DNA from: Phycisphaerales bacterium
GTDB lineage: Bacteria > Planctomycetota > Phycisphaerae > Phycisphaerales > SM1A02
Reading direction: 5' to 3'
NCBI GenBank assembly: GCA_009692045.1
Contig: SIAA01000003.1
Location: forward strand, 56,156-120,155
Length of the DNA: 64,000 bases
The number at the start of each line of letters is the position of its first letter. The stretch's first letter is position 1. Both the position numbers and the translations under genes were made by a program. The notes beneath the pieces were generated by a model. It made no database searches. It saw only the letters and a list, made by a program, of their open reading frames with translations, and was not told the origin of the DNA. Below are positions 35,611 to 44,005 of the stretch, one piece after another.

Positions 35611-38598
35611 TCAAACAAGACTCGGCGCGAATCCACGGCGCATGGCGTTCTCGCAGCAGGCTCGCGCGTCAAGGAAGTGAAGCAGGTAATCGCGACCACC
35701 AGCTTTCGATCCCGTTCCCGACATGCCGAATCCGCCGAAAGGTTGCCTGCCAACGAGTGCGCCGGTGATGCTTCGATTCAGGTAGAGGTTCCCCACATGG
35801 AAGTCGCGTTTCGCCCTTTCCAGATGCGATGGTTGCCGGCTGTACAGTCCACCTGTCAGGCGGTACTCCGGTGCATTGGCGATGGCGAGAGCTTCATCGA
35901 AGTCCCTAGCCTTCATGACAGCCAGTACCGGGCCAAAAATCTCCTCGCGCGCTAGGGCCTGATCCGCCTTGACCGCGCTGAAGATGGTGGGGCCGATGAA
36001 TGGCTTGCCCACTCGCTGCGCCAGACCGGCGGGCACGGGCAACGAAACCTCAAGTTTGCTTTCGCGTGAGGCAAGGTCGATGTAGCGACGAATACGCGCC
36101 GCAGCCTCCTCGTCGATGACTGGCCCGACATCTGTCCCCGCAAGGAGCGGATCACCTACCGACAGACACCTCGTTGCCTCGACAAGCCGATGCAGGAAAG
36201 CATCATGAGCAGTTTCGACCACGATCACGCGGCTGCAGGCGCTGCACTTCTGTCCGGCGAATCCGAAGGCCGATTGCCGAACACCCAGCACCGCCTCATC
36301 GAGGTCAGCGCTGGCATCCACGATGATGGCATTCTTGCCGCCCATCTCGCAAACGACTCGCTTCAGGGCTGGTTGTCCCATCAGGGTCATGCCGGCGGCA
36401 GCGCAGATGTCGAGCCCTACCGCCTTGGAGCCGGTGAAGGCGATGATGGCGACCGCAGGGTCGCGAACCAGAGTCGCGCCCACTGTCTCTCCAGGGCCTA
36501 GCAGTATCGCCAGCACCTCGCGCGGCACTCCCGAACGCCAGAGAATCTCGCACATGACCTGAGCAATCGCGGGAGTTTGTTCCGCAGGCTTCACCGCAAC
36601 CGTGTTGCCGCACACCAGAGCAGCCACGGTCATGCCACAGCAGATTGCCAGGGGGAAGTTCCACGGTGAGATCACGGCTGCCACTCCGCGACCCTGATGC
36701 CACTCTTCATCGATCTCGCCCACGAATCTGCCCATGCGCCTGCGTCCTAGCAATCGTCCAGCTTCACGGGCATAGAACTCACAGAAGTCGATCGCCTCAC
36801 AAACATCGGCATCGGCTTCGCGCCAGGTCTTGCCGGCTTCCCGAATCATGATTCCCGAGAGCTCATCTCGGCGATCTCTCATCTGCGCCGCAGCGCGAAT
36901 CAGGATCTGGGCGCGCTCCTGCCAGGGCCGATCGCGCCATGCTGGAAACGCCCGTGAGAGCTCCTCGACTTTGGCTTTGGCACTGGTCACCGTTGCCTCA
37001 GCGGGGAGAGAGGGCAATCGGGCGGAAGTGATGGAGCCCGCGAAGGCGTCGCGGATCGCCGAGCTGGAAAAATCGCGCAGAGGCTCCGTGCTGAAACACT
37101 TTCCTGCGTCGATCTCTGGGTGCGTCGGGGCCAACTCGTGAATCGCGCCCGTTTGTGCCGGCACCGCCGCATCCGCCTGCGGTGCGGCGGGCGTGTGCGG
37201 TGACGCAAGTAGCGACTCTGGCGAAGCGTTGTCCATAAACCCAGCACGCAGCCACGACTCGTTGGAGGTGTTCTCCAGCAGTCGCCGCACCAGATAGGCC
37301 ATCCCAGGGATCATCTCGCCAACCGGCACATACTCACGCACGCGGTAGCCTCGAGCGCGCGCCGCAGTTCGCAGCGATTCGCCCATTCCGTAGAGCATCT
37401 GTAACTCGATCGCAGCCGGGGGCAGCCCGCGGCGATCGAGCGCCGCCATCGCCGCCGCAATCGATCGGGCATTGTGCGATCCCAGAGCCAGCTTCACTCC
37501 ACCCTCTGCAACAGCGCGGGGAGTGGCATCGACAAATGCTGAAGCCATGCGCTCGAAACAGGCATCAGTTTCGCGTTTATGGCCCCACACCGGACAGGGC
37601 CAGCCCTGCTGCTCGGCATTGATCGTTTCGAAGTCCCAATATGCGCCCTTGACCAGCCGCACCGAAACCTGTCGACCCGTGCGGCGGGCCCAAGCAATGA
37701 TCTGCTGCGCGTCACTATCGCCGGAGCGGAGGTAAGCCTGCAGGGCGATGCCCGCGTGGAAATCCTCAGCCTCGCAGCAGCGCATGAAGAGATCGATAGT
37801 GAGTTGCTTGAGCGCAGCCTGCTCCATGTCGAAGTTGACGAATACGCCTCTCTGCTTGGCGGCGCGCAGAATGGGAGTGATCGCCTCTACCAAACCATTG
37901 ATTGAGCCCGCGGTGTCAATGGGATCAGTGTGGGCATGGAGAGAAGAAATCTTTATTGAGACATTCACCCGCGGGACAGCGCCCAGATGATCCTGCTCCA
38001 GCAGACTCTGCTGCGGCCACTGGGAAACAGCACTGGGCAGATTCTCAATCAGGTCCAAATACTTGGTCTGATACTGCCGAGCCTCTTCATCACTGACGCA
38101 GGCTTCGCCCAGTAGATCAACGCTGAAGCAGAATCCCTCACGCCAGAGTTTTTCCAGAGTGGGTAGGGCGGCGTGGGCGTTGCGACCGGCGATGAAGGTG
38201 CCGGCCATGCTCACGATTTGTCCGGACATGGTCCGAGCAAAGAGCCCCTTGGCGATGCCACCCGCCTTGATCCCCAGTTCGATCCATCCGGGAACCCGAA
38301 CTCCCGGCTGTGTCATGTAGTCGACTAGATGTTCATGCACCTGCTCCGGAGTGCGCAGCATGGGGAAGGCATCCACGAATCGAAACAGTTGAACCTTGAA
38401 GTTCTCGTCCTTCATGGCGAAGTCCATGAACTTCTGCGAAACCGCCGAGGCACTCAGAAGTGAGCTGTTGCTGCGCGCTGCGGTCAGCAACGCCAATCCG
38501 TGAGTCTGGATCGCGCGCTCCTCAGCGGAAGCGGCGGTCAGAGGGAAGGAACTCTGATCCTTGGTTGTGCCTCGTTTAGTCCAGGGAAATATTGCCAT
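35611..38598 (-). CDS. putA: Bifunctional proline dehydrogenase / L-glutamate gamma-semialdehyde dehydrogenase
   Basis: A 995-residue PutA converting proline to glutamate in two steps. The FAD-dependent PRODH barrel spans about 70-455 (VSIKISSLHAHTDPID, RQVSVRLVKGAYWDFET, LALGSHNARSIAAAMAAL, MLYGMGESLRTAARARGYRV). The aldehyde dehydrogenase domain spans about 530-985 with ISPWNFPLAI, FTGSKAVGLDI, the general-base Glu in CEMGGKNA and catalytic Cys in FAGQKCSACSR. There is no N-terminal ribbon-helix-helix DNA-binding domain and little room for a C-terminal ALDH-like fold, so it is a short, non-repressor (type A) PutA. It is divergent from the SUMF1-like gene across 133 bases. Confidence 0.95.
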   Translation of the reverse strand: MAIFPWTKRGTTKDQSSFPLTAASAEERAIQTHGLALLTAARSNSSLLSASAVSQKFMDFAMKDENFKVQLFRFVDAFPMLRTPEQVHEHLVDYMTQPGVRVPGWIELGIKAGGIAKGLFARTMSGQIVSMAGTFIAGRNAHAALPTLEKLWREGFCFSVDLLGEACVSDEEARQYQTKYLDLIENLPSAVSQWPQQSLLEQDHLGAVPRVNVSIKISSLHAHTDPIDTAGSINGLVEAITPILRAAKQRGVFVNFDMEQAALKQLTIDLFMRCCEAEDFHAGIALQAYLRSGDSDAQQIIAWARRTGRQVSVRLVKGAYWDFETINAEQQGWPCPVWGHKRETDACFERMASAFVDATPRAVAEGGVKLALGSHNARSIAAAMAALDRRGLPPAAIELQMLYGMGESLRTAARARGYRVREYVPVGEMIPGMAYLVRRLLENTSNESWLRAGFMDNASPESLLASPHTPAAPQADAAVPAQTGAIHELAPTHPEIDAGKCFSTEPLRDFSSSAIRDAFAGSITSARLPSLPAEATVTSAKAKVEELSRAFPAWRDRPWQERAQILIRAAAQMRDRRDELSGIMIREAGKTWREADADVCEAIDFCEFYAREAGRLLGRRRMGRFVGEIDEEWHQGRGVAAVISPWNFPLAICCGMTVAALVCGNTVAVKPAEQTPAIAQVMCEILWRSGVPREVLAILLGPGETVGATLVRDPAVAIIAFTGSKAVGLDICAAAGMTLMGQPALKRVVCEMGGKNAIIVDASADLDEAVLGVRQSAFGFAGQKCSACSRVIVVETAHDAFLHRLVEATRCLSVGDPLLAGTDVGPVIDEEAAARIRRYIDLASRESKLEVSLPVPAGLAQRVGKPFIGPTIFSAVKADQALAREEIFGPVLAVMKARDFDEALAIANAPEYRLTGGLYSRQPSHLERAKRDFHVGNLYLNRSITGALVGRQPFGGFGMSGTGSKAGGRDYLLHFLDARACCENAMRRGFAPSLV

Positions 38599-38731
38599 TG
38601 TTGCTTCAGGTGCAGTTGCACTATTTTCGGAAGGCGGAGTATAGGAAGAGCATGGATCAACAAGGGGACCAGAGGGTGAGATCTCATCAATGCTGGTTTG
38701 GCGAGGGGGCGGACGCTAGTATCGGCTTGCC

Positions 38732-39613
38732 ATGTCCTGCTCCGCGAACTGTCCGTTGCCGCGCATTATGACGATCTTCGGATTGGTATTGTCGGCTGCA
38801 CTGGTAGGCCAATCGGTCAGTGCCATTCCCGGTCAGGCGCAGACTCAGGTTGTGGATCAGAAGGCGGGCGCTCCGGCGCAGTCGCCTCCAGATTCACCTA
38901 GTCAAGTAGTTGGACCGCAGGAGGCGTGCCTGCAACCCATTGAGGGCACCACCGTTTCTCTGCAACTGCGACTAGTGCCCGGCAGCAAAGATGGTTCAGT
39001 CAAGCCTTTCCTGGCTGCTACCACCGAAGTGCCGTGGGAGTTGTTCGACATCTGCGTGTTCGGACTAGATCAAGTCGGCGGCAAGAGTTCCAGCAGCGCG
39101 GCGGATGCGACCACTCGCCCAACCAAACCCTACATTTCAGTCGATCGCGGCTTCGGTCACGCCGGCTGGCCTGCCATTTCCATCAGCTTTACTGGGGCGC
39201 AAGCATTTTGTGCCTGGCTTGCTGCCAAGACTGGCAAGCCCTATCGACTTCCCACCGAGGCGGAGTGGAGTCACATGTGTCAGAACGCCGGCATCGATGC
39301 CAGTGAAGTTGAAGCGAGTGCGTGGCACATCGGTAACGCGAGTCGGACCACTCATAAGGTGGCGACGCGTACCGCAGATGACCTGAAGTTGTTTGATCTT
39401 CTGGGTAATGTGGGGGAGTGGGCCGTAGCGGCGGATGGAACCGGCGTCGTCATGGGTGGTTCCTTCAACGATGAGGCAAGCAAGGTTGGCTGCTCGTCGC
39501 GTCTAGCGAACACGCCAGAGTGGAACGATTCGGATCCGCAGTTTCCCAAGAGTCAGTGGTGGTTGGCGGATGCCAACTTTGTCGGACTCCGTGTGGTTTG
39601 TGATGCGCCCTGA
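38732..39613 (+). CDS. Secreted SUMF1/FGE-like domain protein, probably not an active FGE
   Basis: A 293-residue protein with an N-terminal signal sequence (IFGLVLSAALVGQSVSA) and a low-complexity linker, then a sulfatase-modifying-factor fold (about 85-290): ISISFTGAQAFCAWLAAKTG, PYRLPTEAEWSHMC, LFDLLGNVGEWAVA and GGSFNDEAS, ending GLRVV. True formylglycine-generating enzymes need two cysteines in the GGS-C-x-x-x-x-C region; here the first position is Asn/Asp and only one Cys remains, so catalysis is unlikely. Such domains in Planctomycetota often act as binding modules. It directly precedes two Tat-exported oxidoreductases and may be in their operon. Confidence 0.83.
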   Translation: MSCSANCPLPRIMTIFGLVLSAALVGQSVSAIPGQAQTQVVDQKAGAPAQSPPDSPSQVVGPQEACLQPIEGTTVSLQLRLVPGSKDGSVKPFLAATTEVPWELFDICVFGLDQVGGKSSSSAADATTRPTKPYISVDRGFGHAGWPAISISFTGAQAFCAWLAAKTGKPYRLPTEAEWSHMCQNAGIDASEVEASAWHIGNASRTTHKVATRTADDLKLFDLLGNVGEWAVAADGTGVVMGGSFNDEASKVGCSSRLANTPEWNDSDPQFPKSQWWLADANFVGLRVVCDAP

Positions 39614-39632
39614 ATTGGGGCAAGGAGACATG

Positions 39633-40910
39633 ATGCCAGTCGATCGCAGAAAGTTCGTGAAAATCTCAGCGGCAACTCTCTCGGCTGTTGCCGTGCCCCA
39701 GGTGTGGGGTACTACTCGCGCCGATGACAAGATCAAGGTCGGGCTGGTGGGTTGCGGTGGCCGCGGGACCGGTGCCGCGGCGCAGGCACTCTCTGCGGAC
39801 AAGGGAGTGATCCTGTGGGCGATGGGAGACGCGTTTTCTGATCGTTTGCAGTCGAGCCTCTCCGGGTTGCAGACTCATGAGGCCAAGGATCGAGTTCAAG
39901 TTGCGCCGGAGCGGCAGTTCACCGGGCTCGATTGCACCGACGGGGTTTTGTCGAGCGGAGTCGATGTCGTTCTACTCTGTTCGCCTCCAGCATTCAGGCC
40001 AGCGCAACTGGAGAAGGCAGTTGCCGCAGGGAAGCACATCTTTTGCGAGAAGCCCATGTTTGTGGATGCCACGGGATATCGCCGCGTACTGGCAAGCTCC
40101 AGCCTCGCGCAAGACAAAGAACTGAACTTGGTTTCCGGTTTCTGCTGGCGGCGAAGCTCTCCCGAGCGGGCGATCTATCAGGAGATTCTCGGCGGCCGCA
40201 TCGGCGATATCGGCGCGGCCCACTCCACCTATCTGAGCGGTCCTCTGGGGATTCGCCCTAACCAGCCGGGATGGTCGCCGCTTGATCTGCAGCTTCGCAA
40301 CTGGCAGCACTTCACCTGGCTTGCCGGTGACATCATCTGCGAGCAGGCCGTCCACTCCATTGACAAGATTGCCTGGGCCATGGGCGACCGATCACCTAGC
40401 AAGTGTTTCGCCATCGGCAGTCGGGGCGAACGCGAAGAGCTTCCCGAGCGCGGCAACATCTACGACAACTTCTCCGTGGTCTATCAATACGATGATGGCA
40501 CGCGCTGCTTCCTGCACTGTCGGCAGCAGGCGAACTGTTATAACGACAACACCGACTGGGTAACAGGCACCAAGGGCCGGGCATCCATCAATGGCTGGGG
40601 ACCAACCCATGTGATCGAAGGCGAGTTTGGCTGGGCTTATCCCTCGGATGGCGCCAAACCGAATATGTATCAGGTTGAGCACGATGAACTGTTCGCCGCC
40701 ATTCGCGCCGGCAAGGCCATCAACGATGGCAAGTGGATGTGCAACAGCTGCCTGATGGCGGTCATGGGGCGAGAGGCTGCCTACACGGGCCAGGAACTCA
40801 CTTGGGAACAGATCACCCAGTCAAAGCAGGACCTCGTGCCGACGAGCCTCGACTCGGAGCATCCGCCTGCATCACCAGTAGCGCATCCGGGCAAGACCCA
40901 GTTCATCTGA
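39633..40910 (+). CDS. Gfo/Idh/MocA family oxidoreductase, Tat-exported (copy 1)
   Basis: A 425-residue protein with a Tat signal (DRRKFVKISAATLSAVAV) and an NAD(P)-binding Rossmann domain starting KVGLVGCGGRGTGAAAQAL. EKPMFVDATGYRRVL is the Gfo/Idh EKP motif, and the C-terminal catalytic half carries WQHFTWLAGDIICEQAVHSI. AAGGAG lies five bases before the ATG at 39633. Members oxidise or epimerise sugars and inositols; exported Planctomycetota copies are numerous and mostly unassigned. It begins 19 bases after the SUMF1-like gene and is followed 15 bases later by a paralogue. Confidence 0.92.
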   Translation: MPVDRRKFVKISAATLSAVAVPQVWGTTRADDKIKVGLVGCGGRGTGAAAQALSADKGVILWAMGDAFSDRLQSSLSGLQTHEAKDRVQVAPERQFTGLDCTDGVLSSGVDVVLLCSPPAFRPAQLEKAVAAGKHIFCEKPMFVDATGYRRVLASSSLAQDKELNLVSGFCWRRSSPERAIYQEILGGRIGDIGAAHSTYLSGPLGIRPNQPGWSPLDLQLRNWQHFTWLAGDIICEQAVHSIDKIAWAMGDRSPSKCFAIGSRGEREELPERGNIYDNFSVVYQYDDGTRCFLHCRQQANCYNDNTDWVTGTKGRASINGWGPTHVIEGEFGWAYPSDGAKPNMYQVEHDELFAAIRAGKAINDGKWMCNSCLMAVMGREAAYTGQELTWEQITQSKQDLVPTSLDSEHPPASPVAHPGKTQFI

Positions 40911-40925
40911 TCGACAGGAGGCATC

Positions 40926-42218
40926 ATGGACCGACGAGACTTCATTGTGAATGCAGCATCAGTTAGTGCGCTCTCTGCGGTTGCGAGCATGGCGCACACT
41001 GCATCCGCGGGAATGCAAGGGGCGAGCTCGTCGACCGCCAAAGGCGCCGATGACGGGCTTGGCTCCAACACCATCACCATCGGCGTAATCGGCTGTGGAG
41101 GTCGCGGCTCGGGGGCGGCAGTCAACGCCATTGAAGCTTCTCCAGACACAAGAATCATCGCCTTGGCAGATCTCTTTCCTGATCGACTGGCATCGGCGCG
41201 AACGGGACTTGCCCAGCAGGGAGATCGACTGGCTGTCCCGGAATCCAGCTGCTTCTGGGGATTCGATGCCTATCAAAAGGTGCTTGCCACCGGCTGCGAT
41301 GTGGTGATTCTTGCGACACCGCCCGCCTTTCGCCCCGGCCACTTAGAGGCAGCAATCGCCGCGGGCAAGAATGTTTTCATGGAGAAGCCAGTTGCCGTTG
41401 ATCCGGCGGGGATTCGCAAGGTGTTGGCTGCGTGCCGTGCGGCCAAGGAGCGGGGGCTCAGCGTAGTTGCGGGCACGCAGCGCCGACACGAGGCCTGCTA
41501 TCAACAGGCGATGGATCGCATTCATGCTGGTGTCATCGGCCGCCCCATCGCTGCCCGCTGTTTCTGGAATATGGGAGGGCTGTGGTCAGTCGCACCCCAG
41601 AGCGGCCGAAGCGATGTGGAGAATCAGTTGCGCAACTGGCTCTACTACACCTGGCTGAGCGGTGATCACATCGTGGAGCAACATGTGCACAACATCGATG
41701 TCGTGAACTGGGCCTTCTTGGCTCATCCGATCCGGTGCGTCGCGGTGGGGGGCAGGCAGTCGCGGACGGATCCGCTATACGGAAACATCTTCGATCACTT
41801 TGGTGTCGACTTTGAATACCCGGGTAACCGATTCGCGCTCAGCATGGCGCGGCAGTGGGAGGGAACGCCAGGGCGAGTAAGCGAGTTCATCTACGGATCC
41901 GAGGGGACGGCATCGCTCAACTCTGGTGCCTGCAGCATTGATAGCAAAGACCCCTGGAGCTTTTCAGGTAAGCAGGTGAACCCCTATGTGCAAGAACATA
42001 TGGATCTCATCGCCGCCATCCAATCGGGGCACCCCGTGAATGAGGGCGAGCAGGTTGCTTTCAGCACGCTTAGCGCCATCATGGCGCGGATGGCGGCCTA
42101 CTCCGGTCAGGTAGTCACATGGGAGGAAGCATTAGCCAGTCCGCTTGACCTGATGCCCTCTCCTCTGGAGTTTGGCCCGCTGCCGGTTTCGGCAGTTGCT
42201 ATTCCCGGGCGCGGTTGA
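40926..42218 (+). CDS. Gfo/Idh/MocA family oxidoreductase, Tat-exported (copy 2)
   Basis: A 430-residue paralogue of the preceding gene. It has a Tat signal (MDRRDFIVNAASVSALSAVA), Rossmann motif ITIGVIGCGGRGSGAAVNAI, MEKPVAVDPAGIRKVL, AGTQRRHEACYQQAMDRIHA, and WLYYTWLSGDHIVEQHVHNI in the catalytic region. The two proteins share the same order of blocks, so the pair probably arose by duplication and may act on related sugars. GACAGGAGGCATC provides a Shine-Dalgarno (AGGAGG) about five bases before the ATG. Its end lies nine bases from the convergent HAD phosphatase. Confidence 0.92.
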   Translation: MDRRDFIVNAASVSALSAVASMAHTASAGMQGASSSTAKGADDGLGSNTITIGVIGCGGRGSGAAVNAIEASPDTRIIALADLFPDRLASARTGLAQQGDRLAVPESSCFWGFDAYQKVLATGCDVVILATPPAFRPGHLEAAIAAGKNVFMEKPVAVDPAGIRKVLAACRAAKERGLSVVAGTQRRHEACYQQAMDRIHAGVIGRPIAARCFWNMGGLWSVAPQSGRSDVENQLRNWLYYTWLSGDHIVEQHVHNIDVVNWAFLAHPIRCVAVGGRQSRTDPLYGNIFDHFGVDFEYPGNRFALSMARQWEGTPGRVSEFIYGSEGTASLNSGACSIDSKDPWSFSGKQVNPYVQEHMDLIAAIQSGHPVNEGEQVAFSTLSAIMARMAAYSGQVVTWEEALASPLDLMPSPLEFGPLPVSAVAIPGRG

Positions 42219-42227
42219 ACCCCAGCG

Positions 42228-42962
42228 TCAGCGCGCGCGCAGCAGAGCTCGCAGGTGAGTGAACATGAGTGGCGTACCCTGCGCGCGCAGGGTGTGCAGT
42301 GCTTCAATCAAGGCGCCTACGGAAACTCCGATCACCTCCGATTCGCGCGCGGGGGCCAGGGTCTCGGGGTGAGTCGGTCTGTATCCGCCAAGTAACCCGA
42401 TGAAGGGGAATCCAGCAGCTGCCGCGGCGTGCCGGTCCAACTCTGAGTCACCGATCATCCATGCCCACTTGCCGCCCGCATCAGCCACCGCCTTCCGCAG
42501 CGGCAACGGATCAGGTTTGCGGCGCACCGTGGTGTCACCGCCGACTATCGAGCAGAATCCCGACCGAACACCAAGATGCTCAAGGATGCGCGTACAGAAT
42601 CGCTGGGGCTTGTTCGAGGCGATGGTCAGGGAAACTTTGGCGGTACGCAATGCCTTGAGTAGTTCGGGCATGCCGTCGGCGAGACGCGTGGTGCGGCAGC
42701 AGGTGCCGTCGTAGGCAGTCATAAAGTCGGCAAGTGCCGATGTGGCCTCGGATGCCGTGGGCGCGCGTCCCAAGCCCCAGGCCAGTGCCCGCTCGACTAA
42801 CGCTGCTGCGCCATCACCTATCCATCCCCGGGTATGGGCAACGCCCGCCTGTGGCAAGGAACGAGCGGTCAAGACCTCATCAACTGCTGAAGCGATGTCG
42901 GCGGTCGACTCAATAAGTGTGCCATCAAGATCGAGGATGATCGTGTCTACGGGATTGTTCAT
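42228..42962 (-). CDS. HAD-family phosphatase, phosphoglycolate phosphatase-like
   Basis: A 244-residue HAD hydrolase. Motif I ILDLDGTLIES, motif II TIASNKPQRF, Lys motif VRRKPDPLPLRKAV and motif IV MIGDSELDRHAAAAAG are intact, with an alpha-helical cap between motifs I and II. This matches the Gph/PgmB branch; the natural substrate cannot be read from sequence. The ATG at 42962 overlaps the apbE stop in an ATGA arrangement, so it is the last gene of the HD-GYP-apbE-phosphatase chain. Confidence 0.88.
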   Translation of the reverse strand: MNNPVDTIILDLDGTLIESTADIASAVDEVLTARSLPQAGVAHTRGWIGDGAAALVERALAWGLGRAPTASEATSALADFMTAYDGTCCRTTRLADGMPELLKALRTAKVSLTIASNKPQRFCTRILEHLGVRSGFCSIVGGDTTVRRKPDPLPLRKAVADAGGKWAWMIGDSELDRHAAAAAGFPFIGLLGGYRPTHPETLAPARESEVIGVSVGALIEALHTLRAQGTPLMFTHLRALLRAR

Positions 42963-44005
42963 GGAGTGTTGTCGCATGGGATGCCCCAAGAAATGCATTG
43001 CACGGTATCCACTTCATGCCCGATTGACACTCTCGCTAGGAGGTGAGGAAACCCTCGGAGGACCAACTCGCCCTCTGAGGCGCCCGCCACGCACAGCGCG
43101 GAGGCAACGGCATCGGCCTCGGCACCTCGGCGAATCAGCAGACTTGGGGGGTCACCGGCCAGCCAGGGCGCTATCACGCAACCGGCGCGGCGTTCGAGAG
43201 GGGGGAATCCGGTGGCCGGGTCGATGATGTGCCCGCGGCGGACACCGTCGATGAGCGCCCATTGCTCCCGGTCTCCGCTGGTGGAGACGCAGCACTCGCT
43301 GAGAAGCAGTGTTTGCGGCTGAGACAAACCATCATCAATCACCACACTCCAGCCTGTTGCGCCGGGAGGGGCCGCACCAATGGCGAGGTCGCCCCCGACT
43401 GCCACCAGTGAGTCGCATTGACCGTGGCAGCGAAGAACTCCCAGAGCATCGGCTGCCGCCATCCCCTTGGCGATGCCTCCAAAGTCGAGCGCCATCCCAT
43501 CACGGTCGAAACTGATGGTGCGGCATTGGGGATCGAACTTCACATATTGATAGCCAACGCAACCGCGAGCCGCAGCCAGTTGCGGCTCCGGCGGTACTTG
43601 TCCGTCAGCCCGCGCTTGGCGCCACAGGCGAACCACTGGACCGACCGTTGGGTCGAAGCGTCCGTCAGTGAGCAGGGCGATCTGCAGAGATGTCAACAGG
43701 GCGGTTGCAAGATCGGCACCAACGCCTACCCGTTCACCACGCCCTGATGGCAGTTGTCGCACGGGACTGCTTGCCACCCAGTCACTGAGTGCTTCGTCAA
43801 GTTCATGGATTCGAGCAAACGCTGTTCGAGCGAGGGCAATCGCAGTGGCGGCGGACTCGGAGTAAAGCACAACGCGGCACTCGGTTCCCATTGCCATCTC
43901 GCGGAACTCGTGGCGTACTCGGGATGAATCCCAACTCGGGGCTGCGGCCCCGCATGCCCCCAGCGCCAGAGTCAGCGCTGCGATGAACGAGTTCTTGCAG
44001 ATCAT
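42959..44005 (-). CDS. apbE: ApbE-type FAD:protein FMN transferase, lipoprotein
   Basis: A 348-residue periplasmic lipoprotein (lipobox LALGAC). ApbE attaches FMN through a phosphoester to Thr/Ser of target flavoproteins, using FAD. Family motifs: MAMGTECRVVLY, LSDWVASSPV, GRFDPTVGPVVRLWR, ALDFGGIAKGMAAADAL, LVAVGGDLAIGA, SGDREQ and HIIDPATGFPP. Metal- and FAD-binding positions look intact. No NqrB/NqrC, RnfG or other DGxTxAT flavoprotein target was seen in the window. It overlaps the HD-GYP gene and the phosphatase gene by four bases on each side, so the three are likely translationally coupled. Confidence 0.92.
   Translation of the reverse strand: MICKNSFIAALTLALGACGAAAPSWDSSRVRHEFREMAMGTECRVVLYSESAATAIALARTAFARIHELDEALSDWVASSPVRQLPSGRGERVGVGADLATALLTSLQIALLTDGRFDPTVGPVVRLWRQARADGQVPPEPQLAAARGCVGYQYVKFDPQCRTISFDRDGMALDFGGIAKGMAAADALGVLRCHGQCDSLVAVGGDLAIGAAPPGATGWSVVIDDGLSQPQTLLLSECCVSTSGDREQWALIDGVRRGHIIDPATGFPPLERRAGCVIAPWLAGDPPSLLIRRGAEADAVASALCVAGASEGELVLRGFPHLLARVSIGHEVDTVQCISWGIPCDNTP

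Noticed and set aside
38599..38731. tRNA or regulatory RNA in the putA/SUMF1-like divergent gap
   Set aside because: No cloverleaf or TTCGA arm; the stretch looks like ordinary promoter DNA.
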